Of a stretch of 64,000 nt of DNA, positions 24,754 through 34,477 are shown in pieces. The notes beneath the pieces were generated by a model. It was given only the letters and a program-made list of their open reading frames with translations. It made no database searches and was not told the DNA's origin. A program made the position numbers and the translations under genes. The stretch's first letter is position 1. Each line of letters begins with the position of its first letter. The stretch is from CAYRGY01 sp964424075 (lineage in GTDB: Bacteria > Patescibacteriota > Gracilibacteria > UBA1369): the NCBI GenBank assembly GCA_964424075.1, contig CAYRGY010000005.1:57874-121873 (forward strand). Direction: 5' to 3'.

Positions 24754-26316
24754 TTATTTTCGTTTCTTTTTGCGGGATAGAACTGCACCGGCTCCCATTG
24801 AGCCCAGTAGCAGAATGCCGAGACCAGGACCGGTCTTAGGCAATGTCAGAGTAATGAATGTTTCCAAACCCTCACTTTCATTACCTGTTGCATTACGTGA
24901 AGTGAGCTTGAAATAGTAAGTCATTCCTTCTTTTAGGCTATCAAAGTCATACGCCATTATATCAGTCCCAAGAATAATTCCATCTCCATAAGTTGCGCCT
25001 TTATCTTGACTCATATAGACAACCAAATTGGCAATATCTGAAATATTCTCAGTGGTATTCCATGATAGACGTACCACTACATCCTCCATTACCTTAGCAA
25101 CAAGATCTTCAGCTCCTTCTGGGACTGACACATCATCAATTACTGGCTCGTCATCTAGTTCAGGCTCTTCAATTGGCTCAGCATCGACTACTTCAAAGCT
25201 GGTTGCACTTTTTTCAATATCCATTTCATTACCTGCATCATCCATAACTTGAACCGCAATCAAATTATACTTACCTGCCGGCATTTCATCAGTATCCAAA
25301 GTGATAATCATGCTAGAAGGACCGACAGTTACCTTATTAACATTAATAATAGCAGTAGTATCCAATTCCTCAGTTACGATAAAGTTTTCCCGTGCATCTG
25401 TTTTCAAAGCCACTGGTTCGGTAAATGAAACTTCGATTTGAGAATTGGATAGTGCTCTTACATTTACAAATTCAGGAGCAGTAGCATCAGCTGGTTCTTT
25501 ATCAGTTTCTTCAGCTGCAGCCGGCTTTAGATCTTCAACATCAGATCCGATGAAAGCAGCTGTATCACTTGTTCCGCTTACAATAGGGTTTCCGGCATCA
25601 TCACGGATTTCGATTCCCGCTGTTAGAATATAAGTAGTACCTAAATCCTGATCGGCTGTAGTCAACTTAATTGTTTCCATATCAGGATCATCTTCATCCA
25701 TTTCCGCAGAAATGATCTCCAGACCCATTCCGCTTAAATCTTCCTGAATGCTGAAAGCACTTTCAGATGATTCAGCTGGAAGAACTACTTTTTCAGAGAA
25801 TGTAACTAAAACAGTGTTTTTGGTAGTAGCCACAGATTTTACTACTTTTGGAGCATCAGCATCTTCATCTCCACCAAGACTTTCAGGAGTCGCACTGGCT
25901 TCAATTGAATAGAACTCGCTTTCATTACCCTCTGCGTCATATGCTGTAACCGCAAAATAGTAAGACACATCATTATCTAAACCACTGATTTCATGTGAGA
26001 TCACATTGCCGACATCAAGAGGACCTTCGGTATAACTACCTTCATCCTCAGAAACTGATGTAGTTCCGTAATAGATTTTGTAACCGGTCACCCCTACATT
26101 GTCAGTAGCAGTGTCCCAACTAAGAGTAATTGCTCCGTCGCCGGCCATCGCTTTTACATTTTCCACATCAGCTGGTGGGACTGCATCAACCTCTGCTGTC
26201 ATAGATCCTTCTGGAATGAGCTCTTCACCTTCCTGGGCTAGAGCCAATGGTGAAGTTAGTAGCAACACTGTTGCTATACCTCCAATTACTAGTTTTTTCA
26301 TATTTTTATTTTTCAT
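24754..26316 (-). CDS. LPXTG-anchored surface protein with FnIII and Ig-like (SbsA/CARDB-type) repeats
   Basis: The 520 residues begin with a signal peptide (about 6-27, ALAQ), then an FnIII domain (about 45-145, with ITLSWDTATDNVGVTGYKIYYG), two Ig-like modules with the SbsA-type pattern VTFSEKVVLP and VSFTEPVALK (about 155-265 and 280-385), an acidic linker (about 388-410) and a second FnIII-like domain (about 415-488). The C-terminus is a textbook sortase signal: LPKTG (492-496), a hydrophobic stretch and RKKKRK. It should be covalently attached to the wall by a sortase, which is not in this window. A terminator follows the gene. Confidence 0.88.
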   Translation of the reverse strand: MKNKNMKKLVIGGIATVLLLTSPLALAQEGEELIPEGSMTAEVDAVPPADVENVKAMAGDGAITLSWDTATDNVGVTGYKIYYGTTSVSEDEGSYTEGPLDVGNVISHEISGLDNDVSYYFAVTAYDAEGNESEFYSIEASATPESLGGDEDADAPKVVKSVATTKNTVLVTFSEKVVLPAESSESAFSIQEDLSGMGLEIISAEMDEDDPDMETIKLTTADQDLGTTYILTAGIEIRDDAGNPIVSGTSDTAAFIGSDVEDLKPAAAEETDKEPADATAPEFVNVRALSNSQIEVSFTEPVALKTDARENFIVTEELDTTAIINVNKVTVGPSSMIITLDTDEMPAGKYNLIAVQVMDDAGNEMDIEKSATSFEVVDAEPIEEPELDDEPVIDDVSVPEGAEDLVAKVMEDVVVRLSWNTTENISDIANLVVYMSQDKGATYGDGIILGTDIMAYDFDSLKEGMTYYFKLTSRNATGNESEGLETFITLTLPKTGPGLGILLLGSMGAGAVLSRKKKRK

Positions 26317-26405
26317 GGCTTTTTTGTTTGTAAAATTTATCTAATTATATTAGCACAAAAAATCACTCTTTTGAATGCCCTAAGCCCAAATCCTTCCAAA
26401 AGACA

Positions 26406-26436
26406 TTGACAAAAAAAATGAAAGAAGCATTATATA
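26406..26436 (+). promoter_or_regulatory. Promoter for argS
   Basis: TTGACA (26406-26411) is followed after 18-19 bases by TTATATA (26430-26436). It lies about 67 bases upstream of the argS ATG. Confidence 0.55.
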
Positions 26437-26502
26437 AATCGCCAAGTTTAGCTTTGAAATTAGGCTGAAATCAATATAATAGATACAATCTCTCCGCTTT
26501 CT

Positions 26503-29049
26503 ATGCATATAAAAGTCTGCTCTAACATCTTCGAACAACAGCCCGATCTGCAATTTCACGTGCTTCTGATCAGCAATATTGAGAATTCCCGCAAATCTTC
26601 CAATGTAACACAGCTGCTACGAGGTACCGGTGTTGTAACTAAAAACGAGCTCAAAAAGGGGAATCTGAAAGAATTACTCCAGGAATTAACGGAAAAGTCT
26701 GAAAAGGGTGACCAAATACTACTGGAAACCTATTTGCTCAATGCGCGACTCAAGAAGATTCAACTTAGTAAAGAGCTGGAACAACCGGACAACTTACAGA
26801 ATATCATCAGTTATCTATCACTGAAGCATTTATTACCCATTTTCGCTCAAGATTTGGATCAAGCCGAACGCGACCTGCTGATTTGCTATTATCAACCCAA
26901 AAAGGGCAAAAAAGCCCCTGAAATGGATATATCCCGTGACACCAAGATCACAGCTCTTTGGTTTCCGGATTTGCTGGGTATGACTCCTGAACAAGTTGAT
27001 AGCATCATTCAAGAAATTGATTTTAGTATTCAAAAATACTGCCATGGTGAAATTGCCAATCTGTTTACTTTAAATAAAGACAATCGTGATATTAATCTCG
27101 GATATCAATCAGAAAAGGAGCTGGAATTTCAAAATTCGATTGCTCAGATGGATGATCACGTCGCTACTGATATGCCAGCAACACAACCTCAACACTCTTC
27201 TGATTTGGAGCTGGAATTTAATCAATATTCACAAAAAACCTCAATTAAGGACTATCTGAAGCGGAAACTTATCGACGCGGTCAATCAAGTTATCAAGCAA
27301 TCTGAAAAACATTTCTCCTTGGAAGAAATGACCGAAATAGTTAAGCAAATTGATATAGAAGAGCCTCGTGACCTTAATCATGGTGATTATGCTTCCAGTG
27401 TTGCACTAAAATTGACTAAGCAACTGGAGCTTAATCCCCATCAGCTGGCTCAGCAAATTACTGCTCACATCAAAATTGAGGAGCCAATTAAAAACCTTGA
27501 AATTATCACACCGGGTTTTATAAATTTCCGACTTTCTTTACGCCATTTTCAGGAGAAAATGGAAAAAATTCTGCATTACCGAGACTTGTACGGTCAAATT
27601 GACCTTGGTCACCGCGACCAAATCATGATTGAGCTAGGAAGTTTAAATGTTGCCAAGCCTTTTGGTGTACACCATTTCTTTGGAACCATCATCGGCCAGA
27701 CACTGATTAATTTGCATCGGGCGGCGGGATTTGAGGTTCTGGCTGCTGATTACCCGGGCGATTGGGGAACTCAGTTCGGCAAGCTTATATATGCAATTCG
27801 AGAGTGGGGTGACAACGCAAACATCGAAAAAGATCCCATAAATGAATTATTAAAATTATATGTAAAATTTCATGACCAAGCGGAATCCAAACCGGAGCTG
27901 GAAGATTTGGCTCGAGCGGAATTCAAGAAGCTTGAGGATCATGATGCAGAAAATATCAAGTTGTGGAAATGGATAAGTGAATTGAGTTACAAGCAGCATG
28001 ATAAAATGTATCGAACTTTAGGAGTGGTTCATGATCGAAAATACCCCGAAAGCAAATATCTTGATGTTAACAAAGAAATCGTACAACTCGGTCTGGAAAA
28101 AGGTATTTTTAAAGAAGGTGAAAATGGGGCAATCATTGCAGATCTTGAACAATTTGGTTTGGGAACTTGTGTAATCCAAAAAGCTGATGGGGCTAGTCTG
28201 TATATTACCCGCGATCTGGCCAGTATTCGCGATCGAATCACTAGTGAACCTCAATTGAAAAAGCTGATTTATGTCATAGATATCGCCCAACAACTACACG
28301 TTAAGCAACTGTTCCATCTAGCCAATCAACTGGGATTTGTAAATGGTCAAGAGCTGATTCATGTCGCACACGGACGACTTGGCTTCAAGGATATGACCAT
28401 GAGCACCCGCAAAGGTAATATAATGCAGGCTGAAGAGGTGATTCAGGAATCGCTCAGCAGATCAGAAGCAATCATCAATGACAAATCTCCGGATCTCAGT
28501 GAGAATGAGAAGAAACAAGTTATTCAAGGTGTAGCGATCGGAGCGGTGAAATTTGGCATTATTAGCCAATCTCCGGAAACGAATGTAGTATTTGATTGGG
28601 AGAAAATTCTTAATTTTGAAGGCAACTCAGCGCCATATTTGCAATACACTCAAGCCAGAGCCAATTCAATTTTACACAAAGCCGCCGAAAAGTCCCTACA
28701 GTATGACGATGAACAAACTACTCTTTTCTCACTGGAAGAAGATCAACGAGCCCTAGAAGAAATCGGCATGCATCCTTTTGACAAGCCGATTGAGCAAAAA
28801 CTACTCAAATTACTGACCAAGTTGCCCGAAAAAGTAGAACTATCAATCAGCAATCTCAAACCCAATCAGTTAACAAATTATTTAATTGAAGTAGCCCAAA
28901 CCTTCAACACTTTCTATCAGTCTGTCCAAGTCCTCCGCACCCAAAAAGAAAACCTTCGCCATTCCCGCCTTCAACTGGTCGAAGCCACCGCTCAAATCCT
29001 CAAAAACGGCCTAAACATGATAGGTATTTCCACCTTTGAGCGAATGTAA
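26503..29049 (+). CDS. argS: Arginyl-tRNA synthetase with an N-terminal B3/4-like extension
   Basis: ArgRS charges tRNA-Arg. The 848 residues exceed the usual 550-600 because about 240 residues precede the normal N-terminal domain (which starts near 245). The extension resembles the B3/4 tRNA-editing fold: an opening strand VCSNIFEQQPDLQFHVLLI, a SYLSLKHLLPIFAQDLDQ segment (about 107-124) and ITALWFPDLLGMTPEQV near 155. The ArgRS core is well conserved: DYPGDWGTQFGKLI, MSTRKGN as the KMSKS region, QYTQARANSIL and a C-terminal LKNGLNMIGI. However the HIGH motif, normally HVGH, reads GVHH (388-391) within AKPFGVHHFFGT. No second argS is in the window. Confidence 0.9.
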   Translation: MHIKVCSNIFEQQPDLQFHVLLISNIENSRKSSNVTQLLRGTGVVTKNELKKGNLKELLQELTEKSEKGDQILLETYLLNARLKKIQLSKELEQPDNLQNIISYLSLKHLLPIFAQDLDQAERDLLICYYQPKKGKKAPEMDISRDTKITALWFPDLLGMTPEQVDSIIQEIDFSIQKYCHGEIANLFTLNKDNRDINLGYQSEKELEFQNSIAQMDDHVATDMPATQPQHSSDLELEFNQYSQKTSIKDYLKRKLIDAVNQVIKQSEKHFSLEEMTEIVKQIDIEEPRDLNHGDYASSVALKLTKQLELNPHQLAQQITAHIKIEEPIKNLEIITPGFINFRLSLRHFQEKMEKILHYRDLYGQIDLGHRDQIMIELGSLNVAKPFGVHHFFGTIIGQTLINLHRAAGFEVLAADYPGDWGTQFGKLIYAIREWGDNANIEKDPINELLKLYVKFHDQAESKPELEDLARAEFKKLEDHDAENIKLWKWISELSYKQHDKMYRTLGVVHDRKYPESKYLDVNKEIVQLGLEKGIFKEGENGAIIADLEQFGLGTCVIQKADGASLYITRDLASIRDRITSEPQLKKLIYVIDIAQQLHVKQLFHLANQLGFVNGQELIHVAHGRLGFKDMTMSTRKGNIMQAEEVIQESLSRSEAIINDKSPDLSENEKKQVIQGVAIGAVKFGIISQSPETNVVFDWEKILNFEGNSAPYLQYTQARANSILHKAAEKSLQYDDEQTTLFSLEEDQRALEEIGMHPFDKPIEQKLLKLLTKLPEKVELSISNLKPNQLTNYLIEVAQTFNTFYQSVQVLRTQKENLRHSRLQLVEATAQILKNGLNMIGISTFERM

Positions 29050-29052
29050 CAA

Positions 29053-30417
29053 TTAATCAGAATTAATAGGTATCTGCGGACCTTGAAGCGGTAGTCCGAT
29101 GATTTTAGCATTGCGGTTTTTTAAGTCAAATACATCCGGATATGCACCCGCACCTTCCACGAAATAATAACTTACATCCTCAAAATTAAAATCCTCACTA
29201 CCTAAATTTCTAACTTGAGAATAATTTCCCGGCTCACTGCCGTCATAGCCACTGGAATCTACATAAGAAGAATTGCCATATACAATTGAAGCTGAGTTCA
29301 AATCAATCGTTTCTTCCAAATAAGTTTTGATTGATCCGGCTTTTGCATCTAAAGCCACATCGGCAGTTACTGCGAAAACATAAGGTGAATTAAATGGGAA
29401 GCCATCAAGATAGACATCATCAATCGAAGATGGCTCAAATTCAAATCTATTGCTACCAACACTAGTACCTTCGTCCAACACTTTATTATTCCAGACACTG
29501 ACAAGTTTAAACTCACTCAAATCAGTCAGATCGAATGTCCCCTCCATTTTCAAAACTATATTAACAAAAGTTTGCTCTTCTTTAATATTAACAGCTAATT
29601 CAAATTGAGCAATCACCGCGTCATCCGCCCCGGCTACAATATCATTGAGTATTCCATTAGCATTAATCTCAACGCTTCCGGTTTCAGCTCCGACAATCAA
29701 CAATTCACTGCCCTTAACCGGAAAGCCTTCTCTAATACTTATTGGCTCACTGGTATGAATATCGGCAGAGCTACTTATCTCAAATTGATGAATACTCCCT
29801 TGTTCAGCGGTTTTCGATAAACTTCCTATTAAGCAATACCGATTAATTGTGCCAGAGTCTAAATAAAAACCACGATTGGCAAAAGTCACTTGATTACTTA
29901 CAGGATCAATTTGATGAGCCTCAGTTAACCTAACGCCATTATGTGACAAGTATAAACTCTCAAAATCACTAGGTTTACCGTAACCTTTTCTGGTAAACAC
30001 CAAATCATTGATCACAACCGCCTGATCATTAGTTACAAAATCAAAACAACCCGGGACAATAAGACTGGCATATCTGGGAACTGAAGATGACTGTTGATAA
30101 TAAGGATCGATTTTTACCAGCAAATCAGCTTGTATCTCCTCAATACCACCTTCACCACCAGCCCCGGCTTGTTCAAAACCGCCATTTCCCGCTACACCGC
30201 CTTGCTCAATTCCAGCGCTACCGGTTTGTTCCACTCCGCCGGTTCCTCCTCCTGTTCCACCAGTCATCACCGGTAGCTCACCTCCTGTTGGGACATACAC
30301 CCCTTGAATATCCGCACTAGTTTTACCTCCGCAGGCATTGAGTGCACCAGCTAGACCCAAAACCAGCCCGGCTTGCTTCAGGTTTTCTGTGAATTCAAAA
30401 TTCTCTCCAAGTTTCAT
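29053..30417 (-). CDS. Lipoprotein with Gly-rich linker, unknown extracellular domain
   Basis: The 454-residue protein has a lipoprotein-type N-terminus: a hydrophobic h-region (about 15-27) and lipobox LNAC with Cys29. Next is a low-complexity Gly-rich segment with Thr, Glu and Gln (about 48-95), then a beta-rich region (about 100-454) with no recognised domain. Its composition and repeated strand pattern suggest Ig-like or jelly-roll modules. The basic residues usually found before the h-region are few and the n-region is long, so signal peptidase II processing is likely but not certain. It converges with argS, three bases apart, and lies in a run of envelope genes on the minus strand. Confidence 0.7.
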   Translation of the reverse strand: MKLGENFEFTENLKQAGLVLGLAGALNACGGKTSADIQGVYVPTGGELPVMTGGTGGGTGGVEQTGSAGIEQGGVAGNGGFEQAGAGGEGGIEEIQADLLVKIDPYYQQSSSVPRYASLIVPGCFDFVTNDQAVVINDLVFTRKGYGKPSDFESLYLSHNGVRLTEAHQIDPVSNQVTFANRGFYLDSGTINRYCLIGSLSKTAEQGSIHQFEISSSADIHTSEPISIREGFPVKGSELLIVGAETGSVEINANGILNDIVAGADDAVIAQFELAVNIKEEQTFVNIVLKMEGTFDLTDLSEFKLVSVWNNKVLDEGTSVGSNRFEFEPSSIDDVYLDGFPFNSPYVFAVTADVALDAKAGSIKTYLEETIDLNSASIVYGNSSYVDSSGYDGSEPGNYSQVRNLGSEDFNFEDVSYYFVEGAGAYPDVFDLKNRNAKIIGLPLQGPQIPINSD

Positions 30418-30471
30418 ATTATGCTATTAGAAGGAAACTATTAAACCACCACAAGCAAGAAAAGTCAATGA

Positions 30472-31314
30472 CTAGCGTTTACTAATTATTTCCTTCAATT
30501 TATAAACATAAATTGTCGAGAAAGAGCAGATGATTGCTGAGGCGAGAATGCTGGCCCAACCTCCGCCCAGGCCGTAGCCGTAATACATTCCACCGGGAAT
30601 TATACCCATCGGCCTTAACAGGCTGCTTAAGAGTATAGTCAATATCCACCATGCTACCCCACTGATAACTCCCATAAACACTAAATTGGCAAAAATTGAC
30701 CAGATTAACTCATCAGCTTTTTTGATACTTTCTTTAAGCGCTTCTTCCACATTGGGTTTCTCCGCAGAGAAGAAAATATACAACGCCATCACTGTTTCCA
30801 TCAATTTGCGGAAAAATACAATTATATAGATAACAATTGCGATTGGCATTAAGGCTAGAAGCACCGGGAATACCAGAGAAAGTGCGGCATAAACCAGAAA
30901 CATCCAAGCCCCGTTATATTTAATTATTTCCACCACCAGCTTTAATCCATCGATGTAATACTTTCTCACAAAGTCTAAAGCTTTTTGTATATTGATCTTT
31001 TTTCCGTTTTCAGACCAATCGGTTACTTTGACCAACATTCCAAAACCGAACAAATATATTGCCATCGAAATCAAGGCCACAATTAATAATCCTATACCCA
31101 AAGCTATTGGATTCCCATTGGCAATGGCATCAACCATTGGCGGATAGGCATAAATTCCTAACAGTCCAACAATTAAATATTGAACCAACGGAATGACGAT
31201 AAAATAGAGAGGGTTGGTGATAAATAAGTCCCCGGTTTTAGCTAAAACATCAGTAACTTTAATCTTCTGCATTTTCTTCATCACTTTGGAAACTGTTTCT
31301 TTTTGCTTTGTCAT
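30472..31314 (-). CDS. Polytopic membrane protein of unknown function
   Basis: I do not recognise the family. The 280 residues have about six hydrophobic segments (near 35-55, 70-95, 132-150, 155-175, 212-232 and 248-268), a charged cytoplasmic N-terminus (about 1-30) and a Gly-Tyr-rich loop GGMYYGYGLGGGW (about 238-250) before the last helix. The layout resembles glycerophosphodiester-phosphodiesterase-type or DUF-type membrane domains, but no catalytic motif is visible. It follows the gene at 31380-32822 on the same strand with a 65-base gap. Confidence 0.65.
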   Translation of the reverse strand: MTKQKETVSKVMKKMQKIKVTDVLAKTGDLFITNPLYFIVIPLVQYLIVGLLGIYAYPPMVDAIANGNPIALGIGLLIVALISMAIYLFGFGMLVKVTDWSENGKKINIQKALDFVRKYYIDGLKLVVEIIKYNGAWMFLVYAALSLVFPVLLALMPIAIVIYIIVFFRKLMETVMALYIFFSAEKPNVEEALKESIKKADELIWSIFANLVFMGVISGVAWWILTILLSSLLRPMGIIPGGMYYGYGLGGGWASILASAIICSFSTIYVYKLKEIISKR

Positions 31315-31379
31315 TTTTGTGTAAATTAAAAAATCACTCTCATTATAGGTGATTTCCCCAAAAATCCAAGTTAGACTTA

Positions 31380-32822
31380 TTATGCACCCTGCTGCTGTTC
31401 ACGCTCCTGTTCTTCAGCCGATTCCTCATAATCCTCAACTAACTCCAGATCAGGGATTTCAGCAATACGCATCTTGTCCGGGGCTACTCGCAATCTGGCT
31501 TGAGTGCTTCGCTCAGTTTGCATTTCCTTAATGGCGTTTTCCAAGTCAGCATAAGATTGAATAGCTTTGGCATTATGCGCTAAATCATCGATTTGTTCTG
31601 GACTTAATTCATCTGCCACCTGTTTAACTAACGGCCACAAAACTTCAAAATATTCTCTTCTTTTATAAATATGTTTCAGCTTTAGTAGTAAGGCAATTGC
31701 TCTAGGTTGACCGGTTTGGGCAATTTCGATTATTGCTTTCCACAGTTCTCCTTTCGCATTTCCAAGATCTAAACTCATTGCTTCAATATTCTCCAAATAT
31801 CCGTTAAAAGCTAAGAAAATTGCTTCCAATTGGACTGCATTCAACTCATCCAACATCGGCATTAATTGCTCAAAATCATCATGTTTGCTGATAATTCCCA
31901 AATACAATGCAGCAGCTGCCTTCAATGGATTATCTTTGAAACTCTCTAAGCGCTTTAGAAAAACGCTCCCTTTTTTACTTTTTTTCCACAGATTCACGAA
32001 CATCTCGCCTACATGATAGCTCTTGAGACGATGATTTGATTGCTTGACCATCTCCGCAATCAGGCTATTTACTTCAGGAACACTTTCAATCGGAATTTCC
32101 TTCATCACTCCCGGATGGTGTTTTAATTCCCACAACTTAGATTTCTCCATCAATCGATCCGCGAATGCTGCCGGACGCTCTTCTTCTTGCCCCAGTACAG
32201 CAACTGAGTCCCGATCAAATCCCTGCTGCAATCCCTGCTCAAAACGATTCAGCGTAGTATCAAGTAGTTCTTCCATCAATTCAGCAGAAACAAGCGACGA
32301 TTGAACACCCGGCTCCAACTGCTCTAATAGCTCTTCAACAATTTGTTGCTTGGTCTGACCCTCAGAAGCATACTTGCCGAGATACATTTCAATAATTTTT
32401 CCGATTCTACCCAATGAACCAACCACAACTTCATACTTAGCCGCATCAGGCAAAAACACTTCATCCCGATTCGATTCTGATCTGCTGGAAGCCGCCTCTC
32501 TGATTTTATCCAGTAGCTTTTTCATAACATCATCATCCACTGCTCTTCTTGCTTTCGCAGCAATCAAAGCAATTTTATCAATCTCAGCTTTGATATAATT
32601 ATCTAATTCTAAATCCTCTTTTGAACTAAAATCCATTGCATCAAGCAGAGGAATATCATTAATAGCTGCCACGATTTTTTTAATCAGGCTTTTTACATTT
32701 TTGCGCTCCCTTTTTAGAAACTTTGCTCTGTCAACATCGCCAATAACCACCGCTTTTTTCAGATCACTAGCGACTGCTAACTGCTCAGCATCCTCAACTG
32801 GATCATGTAAATTCATATTCAT
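31380..32822 (-). CDS. Unknown all-helical cytoplasmic protein
   Basis: I do not recognise this 480-residue protein. It is predicted almost wholly helical and highly charged, with no signal peptide or membrane segment. Patterns of paired helices in the second half (about 250-430, such as KAAAALYLGIISKHDDF and RAIALLLKLKHIYKRREYFEVL) suggest HEAT- or TPR-like alpha-solenoid repeats. It ends in an acidic, Gln-rich tail (EEQEREQQQG). It lies upstream of the polytopic membrane protein on the same strand. Confidence 0.62.
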   Translation of the reverse strand: MNMNLHDPVEDAEQLAVASDLKKAVVIGDVDRAKFLKRERKNVKSLIKKIVAAINDIPLLDAMDFSSKEDLELDNYIKAEIDKIALIAAKARRAVDDDVMKKLLDKIREAASSRSESNRDEVFLPDAAKYEVVVGSLGRIGKIIEMYLGKYASEGQTKQQIVEELLEQLEPGVQSSLVSAELMEELLDTTLNRFEQGLQQGFDRDSVAVLGQEEERPAAFADRLMEKSKLWELKHHPGVMKEIPIESVPEVNSLIAEMVKQSNHRLKSYHVGEMFVNLWKKSKKGSVFLKRLESFKDNPLKAAAALYLGIISKHDDFEQLMPMLDELNAVQLEAIFLAFNGYLENIEAMSLDLGNAKGELWKAIIEIAQTGQPRAIALLLKLKHIYKRREYFEVLWPLVKQVADELSPEQIDDLAHNAKAIQSYADLENAIKEMQTERSTQARLRVAPDKMRIAEIPDLELVEDYEESAEEQEREQQQGA

Positions 32823-32883
32823 ATATACTGTTTACCTCAAATTATTATAGCACAAAATACTTTTTGATAAAACAGTAGAAATT

Positions 32884-32959
32884 TGGAGGCGGCACCCGGA
32901 TTCGAACCGGGGAATGACGGTTTTGCAAACCGTTGCCTTAGCCACTTGGCGATGCCGCC
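32884..32959 (-). tRNA. tRNA-Cys (anticodon GCA)
   Basis: Minus strand: acceptor GGCGGCA pairs with TGCCGCC, the anticodon stem ACGGT/ACCGT encloses TTGCAAA (anticodon GCA), the T-arm contains GGTTCGAATCC, the discriminator is T, and CCA is encoded (32886-32884). 76 bases. Confidence 0.95.
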
Positions 32960-33049
32960 CAGCAAATTAACACGCCTTCAACTTTTAGCATTTATTGCTT
33001 GTTCTCGCAACAACAAATCAATTCCTTCAACATTGTCTTTATCTCCTAA

Positions 33050-33078
33050 TTGTTAATTTTATAAAAATCTGCTATTAT
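33050..33078 (+). promoter_or_regulatory. Promoter for the unknown gene at 33105
   Basis: TTGTTA (33050-33055) and TATTAT (33073-33078) are 17 bases apart, 26 bases before the ATG. Confidence 0.5.
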
Positions 33079-33104
33079 ATTTCGATATTCTTAAAATATA
33101 ATCA

Positions 33105-33776
33105 ATGGTTACCAATAATAGTCCTGAAGCTACTACTTTAGTAGACAGTCCCGATTTTGGCTTGGAAGCTGAAATGACCTTGTCTCCGGAAATTCAGGCA
33201 ATTAAAGATGAAATCACCGAACTTATCAAGAAATATTCGCAAGATACTGAATCTCCTCGTCTAACTGAGGTGACTCTTGATACACTAAGGGAAAAGCTGG
33301 TCGGTTCAGAATTTTTACTAAAACCAATCCAAGATTTAGTTAATGAATTGTCACCTGGCAAACGTGCATTAATTCTTGATGCGCTGTTTAAACATAGCAA
33401 CAAAATCACCAAACAAAGTACAATTCATACTTTTGAACAACTTGCTCTCGATATTGATGATGTAGGCCTCAAGCGGGTATTAGATTTTTTTGCTGATCAG
33501 CAAGAAGATATCTTTAACTCATTCGGCTATATGCTTAGTCATATGCCTGATGAAATTCGCAACAAATTCATTGATCAAATCGATCTTGTTAACAAAGACC
33601 AAGCGGCTCTGGAGGAGTTACAGGGTAGGTTTAATCGACTATTCAGCCTAATAAGTAAAATGGATGAAACAAAGCAACAGGAAGCACATAACCAAATTGC
33701 TGAACTTATTCATCCTCAATCAGATATTGTTGATTTGGCAGCCGGACTTAAAGAATTAATCGCAAAACTCTCCTAA
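33105..33776 (+). CDS. Unknown helical protein, first of a convergent orphan pair
   Basis: No family recognised. The 223 residues are acidic and mostly helical, with no signal peptide or membrane helix. Segments such as LVNELSPGKRALILDALFKHSNKI and LKRVLDFFADQQEDIFNSFGYMLSHMPDEI alternate short helices, as in helical-bundle proteins. A plausible promoter precedes it. It converges with the minus-strand gene ending at 33779, leaving only two bases between stops. The pair sits between tRNA-Cys and tRNA-Ser(GCU). Confidence 0.6.
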   Translation: MVTNNSPEATTLVDSPDFGLEAEMTLSPEIQAIKDEITELIKKYSQDTESPRLTEVTLDTLREKLVGSEFLLKPIQDLVNELSPGKRALILDALFKHSNKITKQSTIHTFEQLALDIDDVGLKRVLDFFADQQEDIFNSFGYMLSHMPDEIRNKFIDQIDLVNKDQAALEELQGRFNRLFSLISKMDETKQQEAHNQIAELIHPQSDIVDLAAGLKELIAKLS

Positions 33777-33778
33777 CT

Positions 33779-34381
33779 TTAAAATCTATCTAGAGGTACA
33801 CCCAGTTGATCAGCTACATCAAAAGCTATTCTCCTGAGTAATGGAATCTCTTTAAATCTTTGCCGTAATTCATCAATCATCATTCTATCCTGAGAGGCTA
33901 AAATACTACGAATCACAATTGAGGCGCGATTCTCATTTAAGAATCCTACTTCTTCATATTTATCACAAAGCCTGGCCAATTGCCTGATGACCAGTTTATG
34001 CCTGATTTCTTTCATCAATTGATCAGAATTTTTTTCTTTAATATTTTCATTTAATTCATTCATTGCTGAAACAAAAGGTGAAACAGCTTTGGAGTTATTA
34101 GATAAGTTTCTTTCCACAGATCTTTCCTCAGCTTTCATTTCTTCCCTGGAAAGGTAATCCAATTTAAATTGTCCATCTCTCAAATCAAGCAGACGCGTAT
34201 TATTGCCATCTACATAGCAAAGATCACCAACTGTGTTTAAAGCCAGTTTATACTTTGCCTCAGTCTTAGTGTTTATCACAAACATGGCCACACCTCTTTT
34301 CAGCAGGCTTTCTATGGCAAAAAAATTCAGAGTAGTCTGCCTGTCTGTATCGGGAACTTTATCTATAAAATACTTTTCCAT
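33779..34381 (-). CDS. Unknown protein, second of the convergent orphan pair
   Basis: No family recognised. The 200-residue protein has a beta-rich N-terminal third (about 30-85, with VAMFVINTKTEAKYKLAL and LLDLRDGQFKLDYL) and a helical C-terminal part (about 85-200) rich in Arg, Glu and Leu. No signal peptide, membrane helix or catalytic motif is visible. It starts about 95 bases from the divergently placed side of tRNA-Ser(GCU). With its convergent neighbour it forms a two-gene island between tRNA genes. Confidence 0.58.
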   Translation of the reverse strand: MEKYFIDKVPDTDRQTTLNFFAIESLLKRGVAMFVINTKTEAKYKLALNTVGDLCYVDGNNTRLLDLRDGQFKLDYLSREEMKAEERSVERNLSNNSKAVSPFVSAMNELNENIKEKNSDQLMKEIRHKLVIRQLARLCDKYEEVGFLNENRASIVIRSILASQDRMMIDELRQRFKEIPLLRRIAFDVADQLGVPLDRF

Positions 34382-34477
34382 AATATAATAACTAAATCCT
34401 CAGTTCTTAGGGAATCTGTGATTATTATATCCAAGTACCTATTCACTTTCAATTGATAGTACAACCTAGTCGATTTA

